DNA of 7,600 nt from Alphaproteobacteria bacterium (lineage in GTDB: Bacteria; Pseudomonadota; Alphaproteobacteria; Micropepsales; Micropepsaceae): positions 1 to 7,600 of the forward strand of contig JAGWSK010000061.1 of NCBI GenBank assembly GCA_028869355.1. Direction: 5' to 3'. Below the pieces are notes generated by a model. The model saw nothing but the letters and a program-made list of their open reading frames with translations. It was not told the DNA's origin and made no database searches. A program made the position numbers and the translations under genes. This document shows, piece by piece, positions 1-6,148 of this stretch. Positions within the stretch are counted from its first letter, which is position 1, and every line of letters begins with the position of its first letter.

Positions 1-1449
1 CTCCCCGATTTGCACGCCACGGCGGCGGCGTTCGAGCAGGTTATTCGCGGAAACCAACCTGCGGCCGTTCGGCAGCACCCCTTCGGTCAGTTCATTGCGC
101 ACATAAAGGATCATGTCGTGAGCCGATGACCATGCACCGCCCGCGGGACGAAATGGGGTGCCTGCGTAATTGATGTCCTGACTTGTGAGCTGCAGCTTGC
201 CATCGACGTTCTTGCCGTGCGGACTGGCGTGATCACTGGCAAGCGCCCGTGCCATCGAGAACGTCGTATCGTTCATACCGAGTGGGCGAAAGATCTTCTC
301 TTGCATCGCCGCGTCGTAGGCCGCGCCCAATTCCATCCCGGGATAGACAATGTGACCGCCGATATATCCCGCGGCTGAAGCCATGAGATTGTTATATTGA
401 TACACCTCGCCGAATCCGCTGGTCGGCTCGGTGGCGGCGAGATGCACGAAAGTTTCGGCTGCTGGCGTCTTTGCGGTGGTGGAAAAGAGCCATTCGAAAT
501 CCTTGCGCGGCAGTCCGGTACAGGCGCAGACCAGGTGGCGAATAAGCGTCTGTTGTGTCGTCGCAGCGCTGCCCAGCCGGAAGCTCGGGTAAGCTTCGGT
601 GACTGGTTCATCCCAACGCAATTTGCCCTCATCGACCAGTTCAGCGAGCAGCAACGTCGACATACCCTTTGTATTTGAGGCGATCATGAACCGCGTGTGC
701 GCATCCACGGGTTCAGCTTTGCCCATCTCGCGGACGCCAACGCCGCCTTCAAAGACAATCTTCCCGTGATCGATCAACGCCAGCCCAACGCCCGGCACAC
801 CAAGTTCGTCTGCCGATTTCCGTACAAACTCCAGCAGTGCCGACACTCTCGCCGGGTCGAGCGGGTGTGCGGATTTGCCGGCGAAACTTTCGCGCACGTA
901 ACCGGCCGGACGAAGACTCGTTATAACGAGACTCACCGCAGCCGCACGCTTTTCAAAAGTGCTCTGGCTCCCATCGATGATCGTGACAGCCCACGCAGCT
1001 CCCTTGCGGCGGACGACGCTGAGGACAAACAAGTGTTCGTTCGGCGACGTCTCGTAGTTGATGACCGCCTCTTCGTCCCAGCCGTTACGTGGCGGGTCGG
1101 TCGTCAGCAGTTTGAACGGGTGTGATGCTCGAGCGCGGTAAAGCTCCCAGGCCGCCGCTGCAGCGCTTTTGGCATCCGCCGCCTGGGCAACATCCACGAT
1201 CGCCAGATGCAGATCGCTTTCCGGGGGATCGAGTACCACGACCGGCCCCTCGGCATGCTCGGTCCATTTGTCGGGCACGGTGAACGTGGCGTTTCCGCGA
1301 CTGCGATCCGGTCGGCTGATTTCAGGGCTTTGAACTTCAGCGCCTTGGGCAAGCCGAACGAAGTTACCATCGCTATACAAATGCGCAGCGGTTCCGATTG
1401 CGGGAATCAGGCAAACGGCGAGAACTGCCGTCAAAAAACCCTTTCTCAT
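1..1449 (-). CDS. Exported serine beta-lactamase-family hydrolase with extra N-terminal domain (3' end off window)
   Basis: The frame is open for 483 codons from ATG 1449 to the window edge, so the C-terminus and stop are missing. A GAGAGG ribosome site (1456-1461) lies 6 nt before the ATG. Residues 1-22 form a short basic then hydrophobic signal peptide. Residues about 50-185 are an alpha/beta region not part of the catalytic fold (ATFTVPDKW at 54-62), recalling PsbP/Mog1-like domains; that likeness is inference. From about residue 198 the class C beta-lactamase / peptidase S12 fold begins. The SxxK motif is S258-N-T-K261, with S258 the likely nucleophile, and the YxN motif is Y352-N-N354. 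The third (KTG or HxG) motif would lie beyond the edge. In place of the usual H-T-S-G-L stretch it reads CACTGLP (308-314). Family members include esterases, D-aminopeptidases and penicillin-binding-like proteins, so the substrate is unknown and antibiotic resistance should not be assumed. It is divergent from the metallo-beta-lactamase-fold gene. Confidence 0.9.
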   Translation of the reverse strand, partial: MRKGFLTAVLAVCLIPAIGTAAHLYSDGNFVRLAQGAEVQSPEISRPDRSRGNATFTVPDKWTEHAEGPVVVLDPPESDLHLAIVDVAQAADAKSAAAAAWELYRARASHPFKLLTTDPPRNGWDEEAVINYETSPNEHLFVLSVVRRKGAAWAVTIIDGSQSTFEKRAAAVSLVITSLRPAGYVRESFAGKSAHPLDPARVSALLEFVRKSADELGVPGVGLALIDHGKIVFEGGVGVREMGKAEPVDAHTRFMIASNTKGMSTLLLAELVDEGKLRWDEPVTEAYPSFRLGSAATTQQTLIRHLVCACTGLPRKDFEWLFSTTAKTPAAETFVHLAATEPTSGFGEVYQYNNLMASAAGYIGGHIVYPGMELGAAYDAAMQEKIFRPLGMNDTTFSMARALASDHASPHGKNVDGKLQLTSQDINYAGTPFRPAGGAWSSAHDMILYVRNELTEGVLPNGRRLVSANNLLERRRRGVQIGE

Positions 1450-1476
1450 TTCGGGCCTCTCGCATTCCCACGCGCG

Positions 1477-1504
1477 ATAATATCAGTAGAGTGGAGGCGG
1501 TAAA
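1477..1504 (-). promoter_or_regulatory. Possible sigma-70-type promoter for the serine hydrolase in the 89-bp divergent gap
   Basis: Read on the minus strand, TTTACC (1504-1499) and TATTAT (1482-1477) are separated by 16 nt, and TATTAT is preceded by TGA, close to an extended -10. The start codon lies about 27 nt downstream. The same AT-rich patch gives GATAAT (1476-1481) on the plus strand, which could serve the divergent gene, but I see no good -35 for it. The -35 match is only 4 of 6, so this is a weak call. The patch gcggtaaaccgc (1497-1508) is also a small palindrome. Confidence 0.25.
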
Positions 1505-1538
1505 CCGCTCACACGCGAATGTGGCAGCCTCGAAAGTC

Positions 1539-2474
1539 ATGAAACATTTACTCGGATTCTTTGCGGCCCTCGCACTGCTCCTCTGCACGGCGAACGCCCC
1601 CGCACTTGCACAACCCAATCCGCCTCCTGTTGCGGTGAAGAAGGTCGCCGAGGGCCTTTATTTCTTCTTCGATTATGCGGGCTCAAATTCCGTGTTCCTC
1701 GTCACCAATGACGGGGTGCTGGTGATCGATACGCGCCAGCATCCGCGCGCGGGTCACGAGCTGATCGGCGAAATCCGCAAAATCACTGACAAACCGATCC
1801 GCTTTGTCATCAACAGCCATTTCCACGGCGATCACACTTTCGGAAACGCTGCGTTCCAGGCAGCGGGCGCGCAATTTATCGCGCAGAAAGAGACGCCGAA
1901 GATCATGCAGAAGGTGCAGGCCAAAGAAATGGCGCGCCGCCAGGACTATTTCAAAAGCCACAATTACGATCCGAACGAGGTGAAGCTGATCCTGCCCCAG
2001 ATCACCTTCGACAAATCCATGACGCTATGGCTCGGCGGGCGCGAAGTGCGATTGATGTATCTCGGCCCCGGCCAGCAGGATGGCGACACATTCGTCTATT
2101 TTCCCCATGCGCACGCGCTGTTCACGCCGGGCTCCTTCGCGACGCGCAATATACCCAACATGGCGTTCACAACCTCGGTGGACAGTTGGATCAACCTGCT
2201 CGATCGCGTTGCCGCAATGAAAGATGTGGACGTTATCCTGCCTGCGCATGGCGATCTGGCAACGCAAGCCGACGTAAAAGAATTCTCTGCCATGCTGCGG
2301 GACATATACACAACCGTGAAAGCCGATGCCGATAAGGGCGTGAGTTTGGCGGACGCGCAGCGCACGCTCACCTTTCCCCAATACCGGAATTGGCGCAATT
2401 ACGGGCGCATCAAGGATGAGATCGGCTCGCTCTACGAACTGATCAAGACCGGCAAACGCAGCTATTTCGAATAA
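1539..2474 (+). CDS. Exported metallo-beta-lactamase-fold protein with altered metal site
   Basis: The protein has 311 residues. I chose ATG 1539 because a clean signal peptide follows at once: MKH, then a Leu/Ala-rich core, with likely cleavage after A-L-A at 22-24. The frame is open further upstream, but an extension would bury this peptide. The ribosome site is poor; a GGAGG at 1493-1497 is too far away. The mature part starts with the usual 'V..GLYFF.....NSVFLVTNDGVLVIDT' strand pair (about 36-65). The main metal motif HFHGDH is intact at 94-99 and the last histidine is present in LPAHGD (H237). Two other positions differ from the common pattern: the third-motif His is Gln (G178-Q179-Q180-D-G-D) and the usual Gly-Asp after the next strand reads Pro197-Gly198. 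It may bind one metal, bind differently, or be non-hydrolytic. Relatives include many unassigned exported hydrolases, so the substrate is unknown. Confidence 0.9.
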   Translation: MKHLLGFFAALALLLCTANAPALAQPNPPPVAVKKVAEGLYFFFDYAGSNSVFLVTNDGVLVIDTRQHPRAGHELIGEIRKITDKPIRFVINSHFHGDHTFGNAAFQAAGAQFIAQKETPKIMQKVQAKEMARRQDYFKSHNYDPNEVKLILPQITFDKSMTLWLGGREVRLMYLGPGQQDGDTFVYFPHAHALFTPGSFATRNIPNMAFTTSVDSWINLLDRVAAMKDVDVILPAHGDLATQADVKEFSAMLRDIYTTVKADADKGVSLADAQRTLTFPQYRNWRNYGRIKDEIGSLYELIKTGKRSYFE

Positions 2475-2484
2475 CTATTTATCA

Positions 2485-2534
2485 ACCCTCCCCTTGGGGG
2501 AGGGTCAAAATCCCGAAGGGATTTTGGGGAGGGG
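2485..2534. repeat. REP-like palindromic element of two adjacent hairpins
   Basis: Stem 1 is ACCCTCCCC (2485-2493), loop TTG, GGGGAGGGT (2497-2505): 9 bp without mismatch. Stem 2 follows directly: CAAAATCCC (2506-2514), loop GAA, GGGATTTTG (2518-2526), again 9 bp. A GGGGAGGGG run (2526-2534) could pair with the left arm of stem 1 instead, giving an alternative fold. It starts 10 nt after the stop of the metallo-beta-lactamase-fold gene. The look is that of dispersed intergenic palindromes of alphaproteobacteria, but copy number cannot be judged from one window. It lacks a T-run, so it is a poor intrinsic terminator, though it may protect the 3' end of the upstream mRNA. Confidence 0.7.
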
Positions 2535-2636
2535 ACCAGCCACAGAAGGATGGAATGCACGGACTTCAACATCACGGAAGAGGAGCGGGCGGCTGGCGCG
2601 GGATCTGATGCAACAAAAAGGTGGCTTGTGCGCAAC

Positions 2637-2682
2637 ACAAAGCCGCTGCCGCTCGCAGTGGAGCGAGCGACAGCGGCTTTGT
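2637..2682 (-). terminator. Strong hairpin terminator, probably bidirectional, between convergent genes
   Basis: Two 20-nt arms (2637-2656 and 2663-2682) pair with one mismatch around a 6-nt loop; in minus-strand RNA the mismatch is a G-U wobble. The stem base is ACAAAGCCGCTG / AGCGGCTTTGT, a shape typical of Rho-independent terminators with A-tract and T-tract folded into the stem. It sits 19 bp past the stop of the minus-strand membrane protein gene and is followed in that direction by TGTTGCGC, a weak U-run. On the plus strand it is followed by CATTCATTC, so it may also stop readthrough from the metallo-beta-lactamase-fold gene 162 bp away. Confidence 0.8.
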
Positions 2683-2701
2683 CATTCATTCGGCTAAGCG
2701 A

Positions 2702-3367
2702 TTATTGCGGTGCCGCTTCCGCGCCCGGTTGTCCGGAATCGGTTGCCGGTGCGCTTTGCTGCGGCGCTTCTGCCGCTGCAGGCATCGGGGCCTCCTGCGG
2801 CGGTGCATCAGTATGCTCAGCCACCGCCGGTGCGGCTTCCACCGGCGCAGCTTCCACCGGCGCGGCTTGCGCCGGCTGCGGTACTGGCGCAGGGGCAGAG
2901 AATTGCACTGGTTCTACTGCAGGTGTGACGGGCGCCTTGCGCTGCGCGCGCGACACTTTCACCAGTTTCTCTGTTGCCCGTGATTTCGCAGCTGCGGTCA
3001 CCGGGGAACTGTCCGCCTCGGCCTTTTGCACAGGTTTCTCTGTGGCCCGGGATGCAGGTGCGGTCACGGGTGGTGTGTCCGCCTCGGCGTTCTTCAGCGG
3101 CTCGGCCGTCGTGGCCGGAGTTTCCGGCGATGTCAAAGCGGACGGCGAATCCGGCCCGGTTGGAGCACTGGCTGTTATTGCGGGCGGCGGCGTGAATGGA
3201 TTCGACGCGACTGCCTGCATGCTTTGTGGGCGCGACCCACCGGTTTCGTATGCAAAAGTGCCGATACCAAGAAAGCCAACTGCCACGACTGCCGCGGCAA
3301 TCATTTTTACGGAGAAATTATTGTCGTTTTCATAAGTGTACGGTCGATCTCGCCAATCATTCATCAT
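2702..3367 (-). CDS. Single-pass membrane protein with Ala/Pro/Glu-rich periplasmic tail, function unknown
   Basis: The protein has 221 residues. ATG 3367 is preceded at 8 nt by GAGG (3376-3379); a second ATG follows directly at 3364. The frame runs further upstream to 3499 but that part resembles no protein and lacks a ribosome site. Residues 1-21 are hydrophilic and probably cytoplasmic. Residues about 22-40 (MIAAAVVAVGFLGIGTFAY) are one membrane helix. The rest is low-complexity, rich in Ala, Pro, Glu and Thr, with a basic patch at about 128-144 and no recognisable enzyme or SPOR domain. It contains a 22-23-residue tandem repeat (about 94-137) and short APVEA repeats (169-179). The layout recalls TonB-like or other envelope-spanning linkers, but without their functional ends, so I give no function. 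It is divergent from the PLP enzyme gene and followed by a terminator. Third-position GC bias in this frame supports coding; the opposite strand is also open here by composition. Confidence 0.75.
   Translation of the reverse strand: MMNDWRDRPYTYENDNNFSVKMIAAAVVAVGFLGIGTFAYETGGSRPQSMQAVASNPFTPPPAITASAPTGPDSPSALTSPETPATTAEPLKNAEADTPPVTAPASRATEKPVQKAEADSSPVTAAAKSRATEKLVKVSRAQRKAPVTPAVEPVQFSAPAPVPQPAQAAPVEAAPVEAAPAVAEHTDAPPQEAPMPAAAEAPQQSAPATDSGQPGAEAAPQ
2965..3091 (-). repeat. Tandem imperfect repeat inside the membrane protein gene
   Basis: Two units about 69 bp apart begin with nearly the same GTTTCTCTGT.GCCCG (2965 and 3034) and end with GTCCGCCTCGG (about 3011 and 3077). They encode AEADTPPVTAP-ASRATEKPVQK and AEADSSPVTAAAKSRATEKLVK. 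The length difference is one codon, so the frame is kept, as expected for duplication within a coding region. Confidence 0.75.
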
Positions 3368-3485
3368 ATCGGATGCCTCACATTTTTGTGTAACCACGCG
3401 ATTACGCGCGACGCTGTGGGCGGTTGCGTGACAAAAAAAGGCGTCAATTGCGGCAAGTCTGTGTACAGATTGGCGAAAATCGGGC

Positions 3486-3543
3486 ATGATGCCGCGCATG
3501 CTAAAACTGCGTTAACCGAAGGTCTGCATGTTTGCGGCATCAT
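3486..3543 (+). promoter_or_regulatory. Inverted repeat in the leader of the PLP enzyme gene
   Basis: ATGATGCCGC (3486-3495) and GCGGCATCAT (3534-3543) are perfect 10-bp complements separated by 38 nt. Inside them, CATG (3497-3500) can pair with CATG (3527-3530) across a small 1/3 internal loop. The right arm ends 6 nt before ATG 3550, where ribosomes must bind, so an RNA fold could limit translation; as DNA, the arms could be an operator. The rest of the 182-bp divergent gap (3368-3549) holds a small palindrome TCTGTGTACAGA (3458-3469) and an A7 run (3432-3438), but I see no convincing promoter hexamer pair on either strand. Confidence 0.4.
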
Positions 3544-3549
3544 TTCCGG

Positions 3550-5187
3550 ATGCTCGAAAACATGCGCGCAGGCTTTGCCAAATCTCTGGACCATGACCTC
3601 GATGTGCTGCGCCGCGGGGCGAATGACGCCGCTTTGTCCGCGACGCTGCAGCAATTGCTGGCCAGCGGCGGCGATCACCGGCTCAAACTGGACCCCATGA
3701 CGCTTCTGAATGGTTATGGCTGCCGTCCTTTCCCGCGGCCGGAGGCTTTCACGTTTGCCTCCTCGACAGCGACCTCAATTTCGGATCGCGCCTTCGCGCG
3801 GACGCGCCTGGCGCGACTCGATCTGCTGCGCGCCGCGAAACCGCATGGCGTGTCCGATGCATTGAATAAACGCATCGAGCAAATGCGGTACCTGTTGAAA
3901 GCACAATTGCGTTTGGATGCCGGCATCGACGTGGTGTTCTCTCCATCCGGGACCGACACGCAGCTTCACGCCTTGTTCGTCGCGAAATCCATTCTTGGCG
4001 CCCGATGCACCAGCGTTGTCGCCGCTGCCGACGAGACCGGCAGCGGAACCGCGTTTGTTTCGGAGGGCCGTCATTTTGCCGACGTGACCGCGCAAGGCGC
4101 AGCCGTCACAAAGGGAGACCACGTTTCCGGCTTTGGGGGCATGCCGGGCCGCATTCCGGTTTGCCTTCGCGATGAACGTGGTGTGTTGCGCGATCAGGGC
4201 GCCGTGGATCTCGACATTGTGCAAAGCATCGCGTCGGTGATCGCGGAAGGTGGTCGTGTCCTTCTTCACGCCATGGATCATTCGAAATGCGGCTTCCGCA
4301 GTCCAAGTCTCGAATGCCTGCAGGAAGTCACCGCGCGCTGGCCGGAATCAGTTCTCGTGCTGATGGACGCCTGCCAGATGAGACTCGCCCGTCCGCGCCT
4401 CGGCTCCTATTTGAACAGCGGCTTTCTGGTTGCGATCACGGGTTCCAAATTCTTCACCGGCCCCCCATTCTCGGGCGCGCTGCTCATGCCGGGGCGCTTG
4501 TCGCAGTTGCTCATCGGCGTGCAGATTGCGCCCGGACTCTGCGACTACATGAATCAAAGCGACTGGCCGATGCGCTTGTGGAATATCCGTACGCAGTTGC
4601 CGGATCGCCATAACCTGGGACAGTGGCTGAGATGGGAGGCGGCACTGGAGGAAATGCGTGCCTATTTTGCCGTACCGGAGGCGCCCCGACGCGACATGTT
4701 GGACCGGTTTGCCGGTTTTGTGCGGTCCCGGATTTCGGGTTCACGCTGTCTTCGCCTTTTGCCGGCGAGAAGCGAACCGGTTTCCGAACTCGACAGCGAA
4801 TTCCCGCCCGAGACAATCTTTCCGTTCACCTTGCACCGGCATGAATCGGAATTGACACGAGATGATTGTGCACGGGTTTACAGGCTGCTGAATGAAGACG
4901 TGTCAGACAGGCTTTCCGATACGGCTTTACCGCGCCAGCGCGCCATTGCGGCACGACCCTGCCATATCGGCCAACCGGTGACGCTGCGGCAGGCGAACGG
5001 AAGCGAAACCGGTGCGCTCCGCGTCAGCGCCGGTGCGCGGATCGTGTCGGACAATTGGTCCCCGGACGAAGATTGCCGGCAACGCAATTTCGCGTCTGAG
5101 CTGAAGCAGATCAGCACAGTCTTTGACAAAATCGAATTGCTGATCGCGGATGAAAATATTTGGGCTGAGCATGCCCCCATATTATGA
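3550..5187 (+). CDS. PLP-dependent fold-type-I enzyme, aminotransferase class V-like, substrate unknown
   Basis: The protein has 545 residues from ATG 3550. An in-frame TTG at 3532 has a better ribosome site (GAAGG, 3518-3522) and would add 6 residues; ATG 3562 is also possible. The class V pattern is visible in order: an N-terminal substrate segment NGYGCRPFPRPE (54-65) with SSTATSIS (71-78); a phosphate-binding turn SPSGTDTQ (131-138) matching the 'TSGATEAN' turn; the cofactor Asp in MDACQ (D273, Q276), as in the 'DGAQ' motif of cysteine desulfurases; the Schiff-base lysine in GSKFFTGPPFSG (K300); and a C-terminal GALRVSAGARIVSD (488-501) with R491 where class V enzymes bind a carboxylate. 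It is about 100 residues longer than usual for the class, mostly before the core and between 330 and 470. All cofactor residues are kept, so it should be an active cytosolic enzyme. It could be a lyase, desulfurase-like or aminotransferase. The neighbours give no substrate clue. Its stop overlaps the convergent gene. Confidence 0.9.
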   Translation: MLENMRAGFAKSLDHDLDVLRRGANDAALSATLQQLLASGGDHRLKLDPMTLLNGYGCRPFPRPEAFTFASSTATSISDRAFARTRLARLDLLRAAKPHGVSDALNKRIEQMRYLLKAQLRLDAGIDVVFSPSGTDTQLHALFVAKSILGARCTSVVAAADETGSGTAFVSEGRHFADVTAQGAAVTKGDHVSGFGGMPGRIPVCLRDERGVLRDQGAVDLDIVQSIASVIAEGGRVLLHAMDHSKCGFRSPSLECLQEVTARWPESVLVLMDACQMRLARPRLGSYLNSGFLVAITGSKFFTGPPFSGALLMPGRLSQLLIGVQIAPGLCDYMNQSDWPMRLWNIRTQLPDRHNLGQWLRWEAALEEMRAYFAVPEAPRRDMLDRFAGFVRSRISGSRCLRLLPARSEPVSELDSEFPPETIFPFTLHRHESELTRDDCARVYRLLNEDVSDRLSDTALPRQRAIAARPCHIGQPVTLRQANGSETGALRVSAGARIVSDNWSPDEDCRQRNFASELKQISTVFDKIELLIADENIWAEHAPIL

Positions 5188-5766
5188 GGCATAGCCGCGT
5201 TTGAGCAGCATGTCGGCGGCGCGATCAAACTCCGCCGCAGTCGGCATCGCGAAGTTGAGTGTGTCCGCGTAGCGGGTGATGATGTTGAACACCGCCGCGA
5301 CCGCCGACGCATCCTGTAAAGCTTCATTTGTTACGCCTGAGCGAAGTGCTTCCCGTGCACTATCCGCCGACAAGTCCATTGGCCGCAGCGTCATGATCTC
5401 GAGGAAAGCCAGTGCCCCCCGGAGAGCTTCGGTGATTGGCGCCGACCGGAAATCCGCGAGCACAGCGTCAACCACGGGCCGCGTCATGGTTTTGGCGGCG
5501 ACGGCACCATGAGCACCCACGCAAAAAGCGCAGGAATTCCATTTCGCCACCATTGCCGCCATCAGTTCCCGCTCGCCGACGCTCCACGCACTTGGACCGC
5601 GCATGGCCGCCTGTGTCCACGCACCCAACGGAGCGCTGAAGAAGTTCTTGTGGTAAAAAGCGACGCGTGCGGCATCCGGCAGCCGCATTCCCGAAACGGC
5701 CGAAATGAATCGGATGAGCAGGCGATTGCCAAAGCTGTCGCCACGCTCGACCTCAGGCAGGCGCAT
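5182..5766 (-). CDS. AhpD-like / carboxymuconolactone decarboxylase family protein
   Basis: The protein has 194 residues and starts at ATG 5766, preceded at 6 nt by AAGAGG (5773-5778), a strong ribosome site. The core reads GEREL...NSCAFCVGAH: Cys79-x-x-Cys82 with His86 four residues on and Glu67 twelve residues before Cys79. This spacing equals that of the catalytic Glu, Cys, Cys and His of mycobacterial AhpD, so it should be redox active as a thiol-dependent (hydro)peroxidase rather than a true carboxymuconolactone decarboxylase, whose members lack the cysteine pair. The C-terminal half (about 110-190, with NIITRYADTLNFAMPTAAEFDRAA) matches the helical repeat of 'peroxidase-related' members. 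No signal peptide is seen, so it is cytosolic. The first 14 bp overlap the end of the upstream small gene, and its stop overlaps the convergent PLP enzyme stop. Its physiological reductant is unknown. Confidence 0.9.
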   Translation of the reverse strand: MRLPEVERGDSFGNRLLIRFISAVSGMRLPDAARVAFYHKNFFSAPLGAWTQAAMRGPSAWSVGERELMAAMVAKWNSCAFCVGAHGAVAAKTMTRPVVDAVLADFRSAPITEALRGALAFLEIMTLRPMDLSADSAREALRSGVTNEALQDASAVAAVFNIITRYADTLNFAMPTAAEFDRAADMLLKRGYAS

Positions 5767-6091
5767 CGCCGGCCTCTTTCAGAGCTTCAATGGCCTGTTG
5801 CCAGCGGAGCAAACCGGCGCCCGCTGCAGCCGCCGCGATAAGTTCAAAACCAGCCTTCTCGCTTCCGGTTACCGCCAGCACGTTCGCCACCTGGACATCC
5901 GTGGTTCGCAAGGCCGCCTCGCCGATCTGGCGCGCGAGATCATCGTACGGAGATTCGATCGGCGGCCCGCCGGCCGCCCTTGCTGCAACGCGCTGACGCA
6001 GTGCGGGATCGGTTTCGCCCGGCCCTTCAAGCACCCGCCGTCTCAACGTCTGGGCCAACAAATGATGATCGGTTCGATTTGTCATCACCAT
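5753..6091 (-). CDS. Small helical protein co-transcribed with the AhpD-like gene, function unknown
   Basis: The protein has 112 residues from ATG 6091; ATG 6085 (110 residues) is an equal alternative, and the ribosome site is weak (GGGA about 7 nt before 6091). The frame stays open on to 6613, but upstream of 6091 it lies opposite the signal peptide and body of the plus-strand exported protein and reads as nonsense rich in Arg and Cys. The N-terminal half is polar and basic. The C-terminal half has ALRTTDVQVANVLAVTG (60-76) and FELIAAAAAGAGLLRWQQAI (82-101), a pattern I recognise from small proteins encoded beside carboxymuconolactone-decarboxylase-type genes, resembling an AhpD helical bundle without the Cys pair. 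That likeness is inference. The 14-bp overlap with the following gene implies translational coupling and a possible complex. It contains no cysteine, so it cannot do the thiol chemistry itself. Confidence 0.8.
   Translation of the reverse strand: MVMTNRTDHHLLAQTLRRRVLEGPGETDPALRQRVAARAAGGPPIESPYDDLARQIGEAALRTTDVQVANVLAVTGSEKAGFELIAAAAAGAGLLRWQQAIEALKEAGDAPA
5773..5778 (-). promoter_or_regulatory. Ribosome binding site inside the upstream gene
   Basis: AAGAGG on the minus strand, 6 nt before ATG 5766, lies within the last codons of the small helical protein gene. It fixes the start of the AhpD-like gene and shows that the 14-bp overlap is real rather than a mis-called start. Confidence 0.7.
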
Positions 6092-6148
6092 TGCGCATCC
6101 CAACCCGAAACCGTCTAAACTGTAGCAGATTTCCGGGAGCCTCTGTCC

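Noticed and set aside
273..1370. Several open frames of 60-142 codons on both strands
   Set aside because: All are out-of-frame shadows of the serine hydrolase gene, whose continuous minus-strand frame carries recognisable motifs throughout.
1..1449. Calling the serine hydrolase an antibiotic-resistance beta-lactamase
   Set aside because: The SxxK and YxN motifs are shared by esterases and peptidases of the family, the third motif is outside the window, and the overall sequence is unlike AmpC enzymes.
1398..1538. Upstream extension of the metallo-beta-lactamase-fold gene
   Set aside because: It would overlap the start of the divergent hydrolase gene and place 47 polar residues ahead of a clean signal peptide.
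2462..2689. Minus-strand open frame of 75 codons in the convergent gap
   Set aside because: It is a translation of the palindromic repeat and the terminator; no ribosome site or conserved pattern is seen.
2550..3335. Long plus-strand open frame (261 codons) across the membrane protein gene
   Set aside because: It is the antisense shadow of a repetitive, GC-rich gene. Its product is Ala/Gly/Ser/Cys low-complexity without a sensible N-terminus, and it runs through the terminator hairpin.
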